DNA of 64,000 nucleotides from Alloalcanivorax dieselolei B5 (lineage in GTDB: Bacteria; Pseudomonadota; Gammaproteobacteria; Pseudomonadales; Alcanivoracaceae): assembly GCF_000300005.1 (NCBI RefSeq), contig NC_018691.1, forward strand, positions 868,001 to 932,000, given 5' to 3'. This document shows positions 36,491-45,567 of the stretch, piece after piece (position 1 is the stretch's first letter; each line of letters begins with the position of its first letter). The notes under the pieces are model-generated. The model had not been told where the DNA came from. It was given only the letters and a program-made list of their open reading frames with translations, and ran no database searches. The position numbers and the translations under genes were made by a program.

Positions 36491-38659
36491 TCAGGCAATA
36501 GGTGTTGCGACCCTGATCGTGGCGATGGAATTCCAGGTTTGGAATTGAAAACTTCCTTCCAGCTCTTCAGCGCGGGTTTGCATATTGTTTAACCCTCTTC
36601 TTGGGATCCCGCGATTTTCCTCCTGACCGATGGTCACACCATCGTTGCCGATCTCGAGAAGCAGGTGGTTTCCATCAATATGCAAGCTGACTTTAATGTA
36701 ATTTGGAATCGCATGCTTGAACGCATTGGTAAGTCCCTCGTGGATGATACGGCTAAGATTTATTCGTTGGCGCACGGTTATGGTTTGTTCAGGGTCAATC
36801 TTTCCCATTAACGACCATTGCAGTGGTACGGCCATTTCGTCACAGCGTTGACAGCAAAGGTCGTGCCAGTCATCAATGCTGTCAGCCAACCAGTTCAAGG
36901 ATTCCTGGTCGAGCGCTTGCAGTGCATCACGTAAGGATTGCAGTGCGTTTCGGGCGAGACTTGCTTGCCGGTCGTCGTTCGCGTTGTGCAGAACACTAAG
37001 TATTCTGCCACCAACATCGTCGTGAAGGTCGCGCATAATACGGCGCCGCTCGGCTTCAGCGCCGTCTTCTCGTGCCCTGACCGTGGACAGGGCCTGTTTG
37101 CTCATGGCTCTTAACAGGTCCGCGGTGCGCAGATCATCGGGGCAGAAAAGGCGCCGGCCGTTATCGGCGAACTCAAGCTGAAAGCATGGTTCTCCCGTCT
37201 CGAGGGGAGGCAAAATAAGCCGCGCACCATCTGTGGATACCGCTACCGAGGCGCCATCGGGATGCTCAGTCAGTTGACGAATGGCAAGCGGTGAGAAAGT
37301 CTGGTTCAGTAAGTCTGGCCAGGCGGATAGAATGCTCCCGGCGCTATTGACAGAAAATAGTTTGTCCACCAGCGTCTTGAGGGCAAGATCGAAGTTGCGC
37401 TGTCGGCTTTGACCTAACCTGTGCATAAGACCCTGCCTTAAAGGAAAGTAGAGCCAGCCTGCCAGTACCAGAGATAGCATCAGGGCGATATCTCCGGCCA
37501 GTCCTAGACCGAAGATGAGTGTCAGGTCGAGCAGTACAACCAGAACGCCGCCGAAAAACCATAGCCAGGTTTTGAACCACCATTGCTCCAGATTAAAAAG
37601 ACGGTATCGGGTCAGACCGGCCGCCATACCCAAATAGAGGACCAAAACGGAGACGAGACTGAGAGATAGTGGAATGCCGCGCTGTCCACCCAATGCCGGC
37701 GGTAGAATAATCAATGATGTAAGCAATAGGCAGCCTATGAAGATAGATATGGCACACCATTTCAAGGAGGCTCGCTCCAGTGGGTGGTCGCGTGTCAGGT
37801 GCCACTGTCGTCCAAGAACCGCAACGCCGGAGATAAAGCCGAATACAATGACCGAGTAGATGCTGTATCGGGGAGAGGCGCCAATCTGTAGCTGGTCCGC
37901 GAGCCAGGCCAGGACGCCGAGGAAAAGTATCAGGTAATGGACCGGAAGGCGTGATTGCCGAAATGGATAGACCCAGAAAAGAGCGGTCAGGGAGGCACTG
38001 ACCTGTAAGACGGCGAGGTGGTTAACGGACATTGCCAATGCCAGAACGTAGCCGCTGATGGCGAGCTCGCGCCCCCCATAGATGCCTAATGTTAAAGTGG
38101 TAAGAAAAATGCTGATACCTGATAGGAGGAACAGTCGCGTTTCTATCCTTCCGGGACTGTAGGCCCAGATTCCGGCGGCGACCAGAAGAGCCACCCATCC
38201 ATAGCCCGCTTTTACCAGAAAGTAGCCGATGGCCCTCTTGCTCGGGCGGCTATCCACCTGAAGAATGATTGCGTCTTGACTCTCGGTGATGACCTTTAGC
38301 TCGCCTGTTCCAATCTCCTTAACAAGTTGGTTGTGCTGTTCCAGTAAGGCGTTGTAACTCTGGTAGGAAAGTAAATCCGGATCTTCATGAATGGTGTCCG
38401 CGAATAGTGGGATCCGGGAACCATCGGCTCTTTCCACGGCGATCACCTTTTCGCCGGGGCGGATCCTGCCGGCATTGGGGGCTTCGGTGGAAACGCTGGC
38501 CACAGTCAGAAGGCCGCGCTCCCTATCCGCGTCCCAGGTGATGCCAAGTTGAGGGATGCTTATCAGATAGCCAGCGGACAGCGCGGTGGCAAGCAGTGCA
38601 AGCAGTGTAATGATGATGAGGCGTTGCTGCGGCGCGGCTCTTGTCACTGATGTGATCAT
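36491..38659 (-). CDS. Membrane sensor histidine kinase, HisKA_3 class, with PDZ-like sensor (kinase A)
   Basis: 722 residues with the same architecture as the kinase at 33994. A first membrane segment is followed by a PDZ-like periplasmic part (RGLLTVASVSTEAPNAGRIRPGEKVIAVE), then several membrane segments, and RRRIMRDLHDDVGGRILSV, RIIHEGLTNAFKHA and RRGLNNMQTRAEEL. Shared landmarks between the two include RYRLFxLExWWF and WLYFPLRQ (or WIYFPVRQ). It is 170 nt downstream of the response regulator at 38830 and probably phosphorylates it. Confidence 0.88.
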   Translation of the reverse strand: MITSVTRAAPQQRLIIITLLALLATALSAGYLISIPQLGITWDADRERGLLTVASVSTEAPNAGRIRPGEKVIAVERADGSRIPLFADTIHEDPDLLSYQSYNALLEQHNQLVKEIGTGELKVITESQDAIILQVDSRPSKRAIGYFLVKAGYGWVALLVAAGIWAYSPGRIETRLFLLSGISIFLTTLTLGIYGGRELAISGYVLALAMSVNHLAVLQVSASLTALFWVYPFRQSRLPVHYLILFLGVLAWLADQLQIGASPRYSIYSVIVFGFISGVAVLGRQWHLTRDHPLERASLKWCAISIFIGCLLLTSLIILPPALGGQRGIPLSLSLVSVLVLYLGMAAGLTRYRLFNLEQWWFKTWLWFFGGVLVVLLDLTLIFGLGLAGDIALMLSLVLAGWLYFPLRQGLMHRLGQSRQRNFDLALKTLVDKLFSVNSAGSILSAWPDLLNQTFSPLAIRQLTEHPDGASVAVSTDGARLILPPLETGEPCFQLEFADNGRRLFCPDDLRTADLLRAMSKQALSTVRAREDGAEAERRRIMRDLHDDVGGRILSVLHNANDDRQASLARNALQSLRDALQALDQESLNWLADSIDDWHDLCCQRCDEMAVPLQWSLMGKIDPEQTITVRQRINLSRIIHEGLTNAFKHAIPNYIKVSLHIDGNHLLLEIGNDGVTIGQEENRGIPRRGLNNMQTRAEELEGSFQFQTWNSIATIRVATPIA

Positions 38660-38829
38660 GTCTTTTCAACCTGGCCATAAACCTTTGAGAACGTCGAGAC
38701 GTTATTCTCAATATGTCTCTTCCTGGCGTGTTTTGGGAAACAATGGAGGGAAGCGCTTCTGAGGCTGTTGCCGTGTTTGCCTGGTCATGTTCTGGCGTAC
38801 CGCTGGAACTGCGCCGCCGCTTCCGTAGC

Positions 38830-39471
38830 TCATAAATCCTGGTTTATAACGCCGAGGCGTACAGCTTGCAGTGCCGCTTCCGCACGGCCAGAAACACCAA
38901 GTTTCCGGTAGATGGTCTTGGTATAGGTGGCGACTGTATTGGCGGTAATATCCAGCGCCTCGGCGATATCGGTTCGGGTAAAACCCCGTGCCAGAAGACG
39001 GAGTACATCGGTTTCTCTCTGAGTCAGCTCAGGAGCTTCCTGTGGTGCCGTGGTGCGACGAAAATGGCGAAGAATTCGCCGAGCGACACTTGGAGATAAA
39101 GGGGGCTCGCCTCGGGCTATGCCCTGCAGCTGGGAGAGCAGCCGCGCCCTGGGTTGGTCTTTGAGAATATAGCCCAGGGCACCGGCTTGCAGTGCGGCAA
39201 ACAGGTGGTCGTCATCATCATAGATCGTGGCCATGATGATATAGGTGTCAGGTGATGTCGCTTGCAGTTGGGCAACCAGGTCCAGACCGTTCCCATCGGG
39301 GAGGCTGATATCGACCATGGCCAGATTAAAACTGTCTTTACTGGCTTTGATGCTCGCACTGCTCAACGTGTCAGCCATCTCAATGATAATGCCCGGGAAA
39401 GCTTGCCGCATCAGGTCGGCGAGCCAATCTCTGCTCTCCTGATGGTCTTCGACGATCAGTGCTGTTTTCAT
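38830..39471 (-). CDS. LuxR/NarL-type response regulator (copy 1)
   Basis: 213 residues. The receiver domain has ALIVEDHQESRDW (acidic pocket), LAMVDISLPDGNG (phosphorylated Asp), IMATIYDDD and LKDQPRA (Lys). The C-terminal helix-turn-helix runs LTQRETDVLRLLARGFTRTDIAEAL and VATYTKTIYRKLGVSGRAEA. The start at 39471 (MKTALIVED) replaces a longer frame by seven codons. It lies upstream of the two kinases and diverges from the lipoprotein gene at 39718. It is closely similar to the regulator at 48550. Confidence 0.9.
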   Translation of the reverse strand: MKTALIVEDHQESRDWLADLMRQAFPGIIIEMADTLSSASIKASKDSFNLAMVDISLPDGNGLDLVAQLQATSPDTYIIMATIYDDDDHLFAALQAGALGYILKDQPRARLLSQLQGIARGEPPLSPSVARRILRHFRRTTAPQEAPELTQRETDVLRLLARGFTRTDIAEALDITANTVATYTKTIYRKLGVSGRAEAALQAVRLGVINQDL

Positions 39472-39570
39472 GCGTGTCCCTGCCTCCCCCAAATATCTGC
39501 ATATCTATACCACAATCCAATGACTTTAATCATCTGGACTACTGTAGTCCTGGCGTTGCCATCGGCCGAT

Positions 39571-39628
39571 CCCCTCTTTGGGGGACCCCATTTGAGGGAT
39601 TGGGGCGCACCGGGGTAGCTCCTATGCT
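39571..39628 (+). promoter_or_regulatory. GC-rich promoter element, copy 1
   Basis: 39571-39605 reads CCCCTCTTTGGGGGACCCC then ATTTGAGGGATTGGGG. Exactly 17 nt separate it from a TATGCT box at 39623-39628. An almost identical copy at 42755 keeps the same 17-nt spacing. The element covers the -35 position, so it may be an activator site for the divergent response regulator. The -35 itself is poor. Confidence 0.7.
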
Positions 39629-39717
39629 CGGAGGATGTCAACCGCACAGATACTGAGGCTGGAGAGAGGATGGCCAAATGCTCCTCCATTGCAACAGGTC
39701 GAACCAGGAGAGTGCCA

Positions 39718-42579
39718 ATGAGTATCGCGAATGTGGTGTCCCGATTCGGTGTGATACTACTATTTGCTCTGGTTGGGGCCTGCGGAGGAGGAGCAAGCCG
39801 AGACGGTGGCGCAAGTCCCGACGGAGGGGGCTCGCGTGAATGGCCAACTGCCGGAACTCCCGCACATACCGCCGAAGGTGGCTTGGATCTGACGGTCGTT
39901 AAACCCGTCGCGGGCGAGGCCTCACCTCTTCAGGTGCTTGAACTGACCGGATTGCCCAGTGATTTCGAGATCGCGGATCTGTATGTGGAGTTCTATGTAA
40001 AGGAGGGAGAGGCTCCACTGAAAGGTCAGGTTGATGAATTCCGTCTTCTACCGGTTTTCGAGCTTGATCAGACGTTCTTTCTGGCCATGCCGTTACTGGA
40101 CGCCGAAGGTGCCGTCATCGTATGGAGACTGACTGACGGAAATAGTACCAGTGAGACGTTTGAGACACAGATTGATGCCTTGCCACCGCCAAGGGTTGGT
40201 AGCGTCGATACGTTACTTGAAGGCGCGGAGGCTGTGCTGCGGGAAGCAACCGAGGCGCTGGGGCGCAGTTATCCCGATGAATGGGAAGGTTGGAGTGACA
40301 ATCTAGACCAGATGCCGGTTCACCTTATTCCCTTGTGGCAAAGCTGGCACGCGATGTTTGATAAGCAGAACGAGCTGGCCTGGATCAATCAGCCCATGCC
40401 CGACGACGTCAGAGTGATGCTCGAGCGAGTTCTGGCAGCGCAGCCGATGGATGAGACGATGTTTGGAATGGCTGCCTACTTCGCTGAAGGGCACAGTCTT
40501 CTGAATGATGCATCCGATCTTTTGCCAGTGCGCACCAATAGTGGTGTGTCGGCAAGAAGCTATATGCGGTATACGGGGGAAGAGCCCGGCAGAATCATCA
40601 GACAACAAGGGATGATGCCAATAGGGAATGCGTTGGCGCTGGCGGCTGAGCTGGAGAAGTATGATCAGGCCCGGCGGTCTCTACGTAACATGGGCCTTTT
40701 TGATAAGTATGTGGGTTCTTATATCTCCGCTGTGGGTATTCTGGCGGCATTGCCGGTTGCCGCTGGGACCGGAGGCGGTGCAGCGGCGGCAATAACAGCC
40801 GCCCGGCGCGAGCTGATGGCAAAGGTATCCAACATCGTCTTGTTTCTTTCTCGAGTGAACGGCGTCGCCAAGATTACGTCCCCGTGTTGTATCGTCTCAT
40901 TGGATGTCACGCTTGACCCGAAGAGTGGCCAGGTTACCGAGGACATGCCGGAAAGTCAGATCTGGCTCAATGACGCACGTGCCAGGGCGGAGAGCGAGCC
41001 GGTAAACATAACTCGGGATATTGCCGATGCCATCGTTAAGGATGCCGCGAAGATGATATCGGTAGGAATGAGCAAGGAACTGGCAGAAGTGTACGGTGAC
41101 GCTGTTCAACGATCGGGGATTGTGGGGGATGTCGGTGGTAAAATTATTGACTACGCGGCGAGCGGTATCGGCAAAAGGTTTCTGGCTTCTTTCCCCGTTG
41201 GCGCGGATATGTCGTTCTTCTGGAATGATGTCGATTTGATGTACGGCGAACCGCAGAAATGGCTCGAAGTTGAGGCAGCCAGCCTGTCAGGAAGCGCTGA
41301 TCAATCCATTGTTGAGCAAACACCTACCGGGCAGCACGAAATGGCGTTTCGGCTGCGTACCCCCCAGGCGTTCCATCTGCAAACCTCCTTGCTTCGTTTC
41401 AACACACGGCCAGAAGAATTACCTGCTGTCGCGCCAGCGATAACAACCAAGCGTATCTCACTGGACTATCTCGATCTTAAGTTCAATCCGTCGGTGCTTC
41501 GGGTTGAAGATGGGCCCGTGGATTTCTCTCTTACTCTGGAGAACGCCTCATCGCTGGGTGTTGGCGGAGGTGAGGATTACATCGATGTGAATGCCTTTCT
41601 GAACGGGTTCGCGGTGGGAAGTGTCGCGTATCACGGCCGTAGCGGCGCGGTGATGCACTTTACTTATATGCCGCCAGAGGGCGGATTTCCAGAAGACCTG
41701 TTGCTGGAAGTCGAAGCAAACGTGGATCTGGATACAGGAATACGGGCACCTTCTCACAATCCTCCCCCCCGTCGCGGCGTTCTGCTTGTTACGGGAGGGG
41801 AAGGCACTCAACGTCTGGAAATATCCCCACCCTCTAAGTGTATCCAGGAAGGAGAGCAACAACAGTTTACCGTGACCGGACTGGGTGGGGAGCCTGTTCC
41901 GGTTAACTGGAGAGTGGATGGTCCAGGGTGGATTACCGCGGAAGGGCTTTACACGGCGGGGGAGGCTAATGGTACCGGCCAGGTCGCCATTACCGCCAGT
42001 GTGCAAGGAAACGATACGATCACTGCCGTCGCCCATATGACAGTAGGAGACTGCACGTGTTGGTGGGATGGCCAGGTTGGTGGGGATTTTCAACAGCAGG
42101 CCGTGGGCGAAACGCAATGGATTGAGGTGGATGATCAGAACAGCATCGTCGCGATGAAACACCACAGTGGCGATTTCTCGCTTCTGCATCTGGACTTATC
42201 CGAAGACCCTATTGCTCCGGGGGCTACTGGAACATATCGGGCGGTGGTACAGCCAGGTCATTTCGGTAATACCCTGCCGTCGGCCAGAAGTGTCTGGTAC
42301 AACCCCTCGTCCCAGATGGCGGATGCGGCTGGCCTGACACCGATACCAAAGGCGATCGTGCAGGTGACGCGGCATGACATGTTGAATTATCCGGATGATA
42401 TGGGCGTTGCTGATGGGGCACGTATGCTGGAAGCGCGGGTGACCGGGACGGTTGTATACGAGTGGTTGGAGTATGAACCCAACCGTATCGAGCGGGTGTC
42501 GGGTAACTTGAACGTGGGTATCAGAGGAAGCTACTGGATTGACCTTGGCTTTGGTATCAACTGCAGTCGCGGGCTATGA
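39718..42579 (+). CDS. Large lipoprotein with Ig-like C-terminal domain, function unknown
   Basis: 953 residues from the ATG at 39718, which has AGGAG upstream and gives a clean signal peptide with lipobox (FALVGACGGG). A Gly/Asp/Ser-rich linker follows. Near residues 690-780 a bacterial Ig-like (Big) segment can be seen: LEISPPSKCIQEGEQQQFTV, then NWRVDGPGWITAEGLYTAG. The middle part is not recognised; a hydrophobic Ala/Gly-rich stretch (IAALPVAAGTGGGAAAAI-like) occurs near residue 360. Its promoter carries the GC-rich element at 39571. Probably located in the outer membrane or on the cell surface. Confidence 0.75.
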   Translation: MSIANVVSRFGVILLFALVGACGGGASRDGGASPDGGGSREWPTAGTPAHTAEGGLDLTVVKPVAGEASPLQVLELTGLPSDFEIADLYVEFYVKEGEAPLKGQVDEFRLLPVFELDQTFFLAMPLLDAEGAVIVWRLTDGNSTSETFETQIDALPPPRVGSVDTLLEGAEAVLREATEALGRSYPDEWEGWSDNLDQMPVHLIPLWQSWHAMFDKQNELAWINQPMPDDVRVMLERVLAAQPMDETMFGMAAYFAEGHSLLNDASDLLPVRTNSGVSARSYMRYTGEEPGRIIRQQGMMPIGNALALAAELEKYDQARRSLRNMGLFDKYVGSYISAVGILAALPVAAGTGGGAAAAITAARRELMAKVSNIVLFLSRVNGVAKITSPCCIVSLDVTLDPKSGQVTEDMPESQIWLNDARARAESEPVNITRDIADAIVKDAAKMISVGMSKELAEVYGDAVQRSGIVGDVGGKIIDYAASGIGKRFLASFPVGADMSFFWNDVDLMYGEPQKWLEVEAASLSGSADQSIVEQTPTGQHEMAFRLRTPQAFHLQTSLLRFNTRPEELPAVAPAITTKRISLDYLDLKFNPSVLRVEDGPVDFSLTLENASSLGVGGGEDYIDVNAFLNGFAVGSVAYHGRSGAVMHFTYMPPEGGFPEDLLLEVEANVDLDTGIRAPSHNPPPRRGVLLVTGGEGTQRLEISPPSKCIQEGEQQQFTVTGLGGEPVPVNWRVDGPGWITAEGLYTAGEANGTGQVAITASVQGNDTITAVAHMTVGDCTCWWDGQVGGDFQQQAVGETQWIEVDDQNSIVAMKHHSGDFSLLHLDLSEDPIAPGATGTYRAVVQPGHFGNTLPSARSVWYNPSSQMADAAGLTPIPKAIVQVTRHDMLNYPDDMGVADGARMLEARVTGTVVYEWLEYEPNRIERVSGNLNVGIRGSYWIDLGFGINCSRGL

Positions 42580-42754
42580 GCCCGGATCCTTCCGATTTAT
42601 TAATCCTTTGCGCTGGCCCGCCGTCGGAGAAGGCGGCAACGGCATACTACTACTTCTGACTTGGTGTCTCCTCGCCCAGTACATACCGGGCCGTCCGTGG
42701 TTTGCAGACGCGCCCCTTCGATTGCCCGGATTTATAAAGCTTCGCTGATTTGTA

Positions 42755-42813
42755 CCCCTCCTTTGGGGGACCCCGTTTGAGGGATTGGGGGAAAGGGGAT
42801 GACTCTCTATGCT
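42755..42813 (+). promoter_or_regulatory. GC-rich promoter element, copy 2
   Basis: 42755-42790 reads CCCCTCCTTTGGGGGACCCC, then GTTTGAGGGATTGGGG. It differs from copy 1 by one inserted C and one A/G change, and is followed after exactly 17 nt by TATGCT at 42808-42813. It lies 86 nt upstream of the small secreted-protein gene. Nothing else is seen in the 319-nt gap. Confidence 0.7.
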
Positions 42814-42898
42814 CTGACCAATATTCGACTTGTCGAGCCGGCTGCCGCACCTGATGGGCGCAGGCCAATCGTGAAACGGCGATGAAGGGATATGTCCT

Positions 42899-43414
42899 AT
42901 GAAGAAGGAAGCTTGGCTTTTGCGGCACCTAATCGGTGTGATCTCTTTGGCCGTCGTACTGCCGGTGAGTGTGGAATCGGCATGGGCCGATACTCTGGAG
43001 GGGGTACTGGAAGGGGAGTCCCTGTCCTGGCATGTGCTGCATGCCGATGATGCATCCACAGCCAGCTTTTTCAGCATTGCTCCGGGGATGACCAGTTATC
43101 AGATACAGGGGCATCGGGAAGAGAGATTCTCCGTGGCCGGCTCGATCAGTCTCTCCTTCACCGTCATGAATGGAAAGCTGTTGGCGGAACCCGAGGTGTC
43201 CTTCTTTCCCGAGAAAAAACTCTTCCCGATGTACAGCAACGAAGGACAGGGAAAACTGACTATTGAGCATCTCGAGAATGGGGGTGTGCCGAGAGCAAAG
43301 GGGCGCTATCAGGGCACCCTTGTACGTCTGGAAGGGGTGGGTAAGGACGCTGACCGTAGCGATACCTTGACGCTGGACCTGCTCTTTGACGTGCATCTGC
43401 GGGCGGATGACTGA
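42899..43414 (+). CDS. Small secreted protein of unknown function
   Basis: 171 residues. A signal peptide (LIGVISLAVVLPVSVESAWA) gives a mature protein of about 141 residues, beta-rich (SLSFTVMNGKLLAEPEVSF, GRYQGTLVRLEGVG). No family recognised. It is the first gene after the second GC-rich element, and the lipoprotein at 43584 follows after 169 nt, probably in the same transcript. The start follows GAAGGGATATGTCCT. Confidence 0.7.
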   Translation: MKKEAWLLRHLIGVISLAVVLPVSVESAWADTLEGVLEGESLSWHVLHADDASTASFFSIAPGMTSYQIQGHREERFSVAGSISLSFTVMNGKLLAEPEVSFFPEKKLFPMYSNEGQGKLTIEHLENGGVPRAKGRYQGTLVRLEGVGKDADRSDTLTLDLLFDVHLRADD

Positions 43415-43583
43415 CGTGGGGCCGTGCCTGTGCCTGGGGCTGACGAGCCATAAGGGGCTTCTGATCAGAAGCGCTCGCCATCAAGGTGTTAGCCGTGAAA
43501 GGGCGCTACGAAGAGAGATGATGAGTAATCCGATATTGAAAACACATGGCCCGTTGGGGCAAGGGAACATAGGGAGTAAGACC

Positions 43584-45497
43584 ATGAATAACTATGGAAA
43601 AGTAGCAAAGACCACATCCTTGCTGGTGTTGAGCGCGGCAATCGCGGCGTGCGGTGGCAGTGGTGGTTCCAGTAGTGGCGGCAATGGCCCGGGAGGCGGT
43701 GATTCCGGTGGTGGCGGTGGTTCGGATGGCGGCTCCGTTAACGTTGTCACACAGATGCCTGAGGATGTGTCCGGCTTCGCCGTGACGGGGAACGAAGAAG
43801 CTCTGTACTTCACCCAGGTAAAAGGTTCCCCGCAGGACGGCTCCGGTCTGTATATGGTGGAAAGCCTATCCGGGCAGCCGCAAGTGGAAGATGTGGACGT
43901 CAATGTGGGTATTGGATTTCATGATGTGACGGACATGGATCCCAGCAACATGAGGTTTATTAGCCGCCACGAAAATACTTTTTTTACCTTGTTCGAGGCG
44001 GACGGGTCAGCGGGGGATCTGGAGAACCTGAGATCAAGTTTTCTTTTCTATGCTGATGGCTCGGAGGAGGATCATCTGGGCAATGGTTACCGCCGTGTCA
44101 TGGTCAGCCCGGACCATCTTGTTCGTACACCGGAGATGGTGACGAATGCGAAGAAAGCTCCACAACTCCAGCCGAGCCGACAGGTCCTTCATGATCTGAA
44201 CGACGCGGGCCGGACTTGTCTGCTTGATCCTACGGATAATTTTAACAAAAACTGGAAACAGATCTGTCTGAACCACGGCATGACCACCCCGCCAGGACAG
44301 CTTTTTGACATGAGGGTGTTCGCGGCGACGCTGGATCCTCAGGCCATGAAAGGGGAGGGTTACCTGGCCATTGATGATGATAACGTGCTGCGCTTTATCG
44401 GCAGGGATCTGCAGAACCTGGGGCCTGTTCTTGATGCGGACACCGGTAATCCGGTAACCGATATCATGGAGGCTGCGGACCTTCGCATGCGCTCGACGGA
44501 GGGCCACCAGTATGTGGTTTTGTATATTGAGGATCGGGATCATCCCGAAGTCTGGCTGTATGAAACGGATGCGGCGGGGGCCGGAACCGTCAAGCGGGTA
44601 ACATCGGCTGAAGGTGAGCCGCTGTTGATGGGGCACAACGTGGCCAACGTGCTTCAGATTCCCGATGACCGGAATGTCACCGTTATGAATGGCGAGACCT
44701 TCTTCCTGTATGCCGATGTGGAGGGCGATATAACCAGTTCATCGGTGAACCTGATCCGCCTGAGCGGTGATACCTGGTCAATAGCCACCACGATCGAGGG
44801 CGGAGCTTTCATGGGGGGCACCGCGACGACGTTCTTGATGAATGCCGGTGGACATCTGGTTATGGAAAGCAACGAGGCTGACGGCGGCAAGGAAGTGATC
44901 GCCCTGCTTCCGGATGGTTCTGGCCGTAAGGTCATGGACGCCCGGGGGAATGGTGTCTTCCAGTTGAAATTTGATCGGCAGCCCGTGCTGGGTACCAGCG
45001 CCAATGGCGAATGGCTTTTTTACAACCGATTTGAAGATAAAAGTACCGGCGAGACCCAGTGGAGCCCGGTGGCGGTGGCGTTGAACCCGGCAACCAATGA
45101 GCGTTTGGATATGGCGGGCTGGACCTGGGTGGGCGCGAGCTCCAACGGCAAAGGTTCCCTTGATATGCGTCACGGTAGTGAGACTCTGGCTCAGGTGTTC
45201 ATGGTCGGGCCGAATACCGAGCTTGCGGCATTGCAGGCGGATGACCCCATGGCGGGCAAGGTGAACTTCGGAGCGTTGCCTGACGGCGTCACCGCGGCGC
45301 GGTTTAACGGTGTCGGTCCGGGGCCCCGCCGCTTGCTTTGGGCGATGAGCAACGATGACGACGAGGAGGATTACCTCTGCGTGTGGAGCCAATGCACCTA
45401 CGATGTGCTGTACCTGGATGTGCGTGACGAGGGTTCTCTGCAACTGCTTACCGAGAGCTCCAGCTCCCATTTGCAGAGCCCGCTGCCGAAGTTCTAA
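43584..45497 (+). CDS. Lipoprotein of unknown function with propeller-like repeats
   Basis: 637 residues. The ATG at 43584 (after GGGAG) begins a signal peptide with lipobox SAAIAACGG, followed by a Ser/Gly-rich linker (GGSSSGGNGPGGGDSGG). The mature part reads as repeated beta blocks (ALYFTQVKGSPQDGSGLYMVE, FFLYADVEGDITSSSVNLIRL, NGEWLFYNRFEDKSTGE) such as those of beta-propellers. A Cys pair (YLCVWSQCTYDVLYLDV) lies near the C-terminus. Longer frames upstream lack a ribosome-binding site. Function unknown. Confidence 0.75.
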   Translation: MNNYGKVAKTTSLLVLSAAIAACGGSGGSSSGGNGPGGGDSGGGGGSDGGSVNVVTQMPEDVSGFAVTGNEEALYFTQVKGSPQDGSGLYMVESLSGQPQVEDVDVNVGIGFHDVTDMDPSNMRFISRHENTFFTLFEADGSAGDLENLRSSFLFYADGSEEDHLGNGYRRVMVSPDHLVRTPEMVTNAKKAPQLQPSRQVLHDLNDAGRTCLLDPTDNFNKNWKQICLNHGMTTPPGQLFDMRVFAATLDPQAMKGEGYLAIDDDNVLRFIGRDLQNLGPVLDADTGNPVTDIMEAADLRMRSTEGHQYVVLYIEDRDHPEVWLYETDAAGAGTVKRVTSAEGEPLLMGHNVANVLQIPDDRNVTVMNGETFFLYADVEGDITSSSVNLIRLSGDTWSIATTIEGGAFMGGTATTFLMNAGGHLVMESNEADGGKEVIALLPDGSGRKVMDARGNGVFQLKFDRQPVLGTSANGEWLFYNRFEDKSTGETQWSPVAVALNPATNERLDMAGWTWVGASSNGKGSLDMRHGSETLAQVFMVGPNTELAALQADDPMAGKVNFGALPDGVTAARFNGVGPGPRRLLWAMSNDDDEEDYLCVWSQCTYDVLYLDVRDEGSLQLLTESSSSHLQSPLPKF

Positions 45498-45517
45498 GAG
45501 CTTGGCCATGGCACGAT

Positions 45518-45538
45518 GGGGCGTCCGGTGGACGCCCC
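45518..45538. terminator. Hairpin between two lipoprotein genes
   Basis: GGGGCGTCC (45518-45526), GGT loop, GGACGCCCC (45530-45538). No T-run follows, so it may reduce rather than end transcription into the next lipoprotein gene. Confidence 0.45.
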
Positions 45539-45567
45539 GCATTACGCATTCACAGGGAGGGATGACA

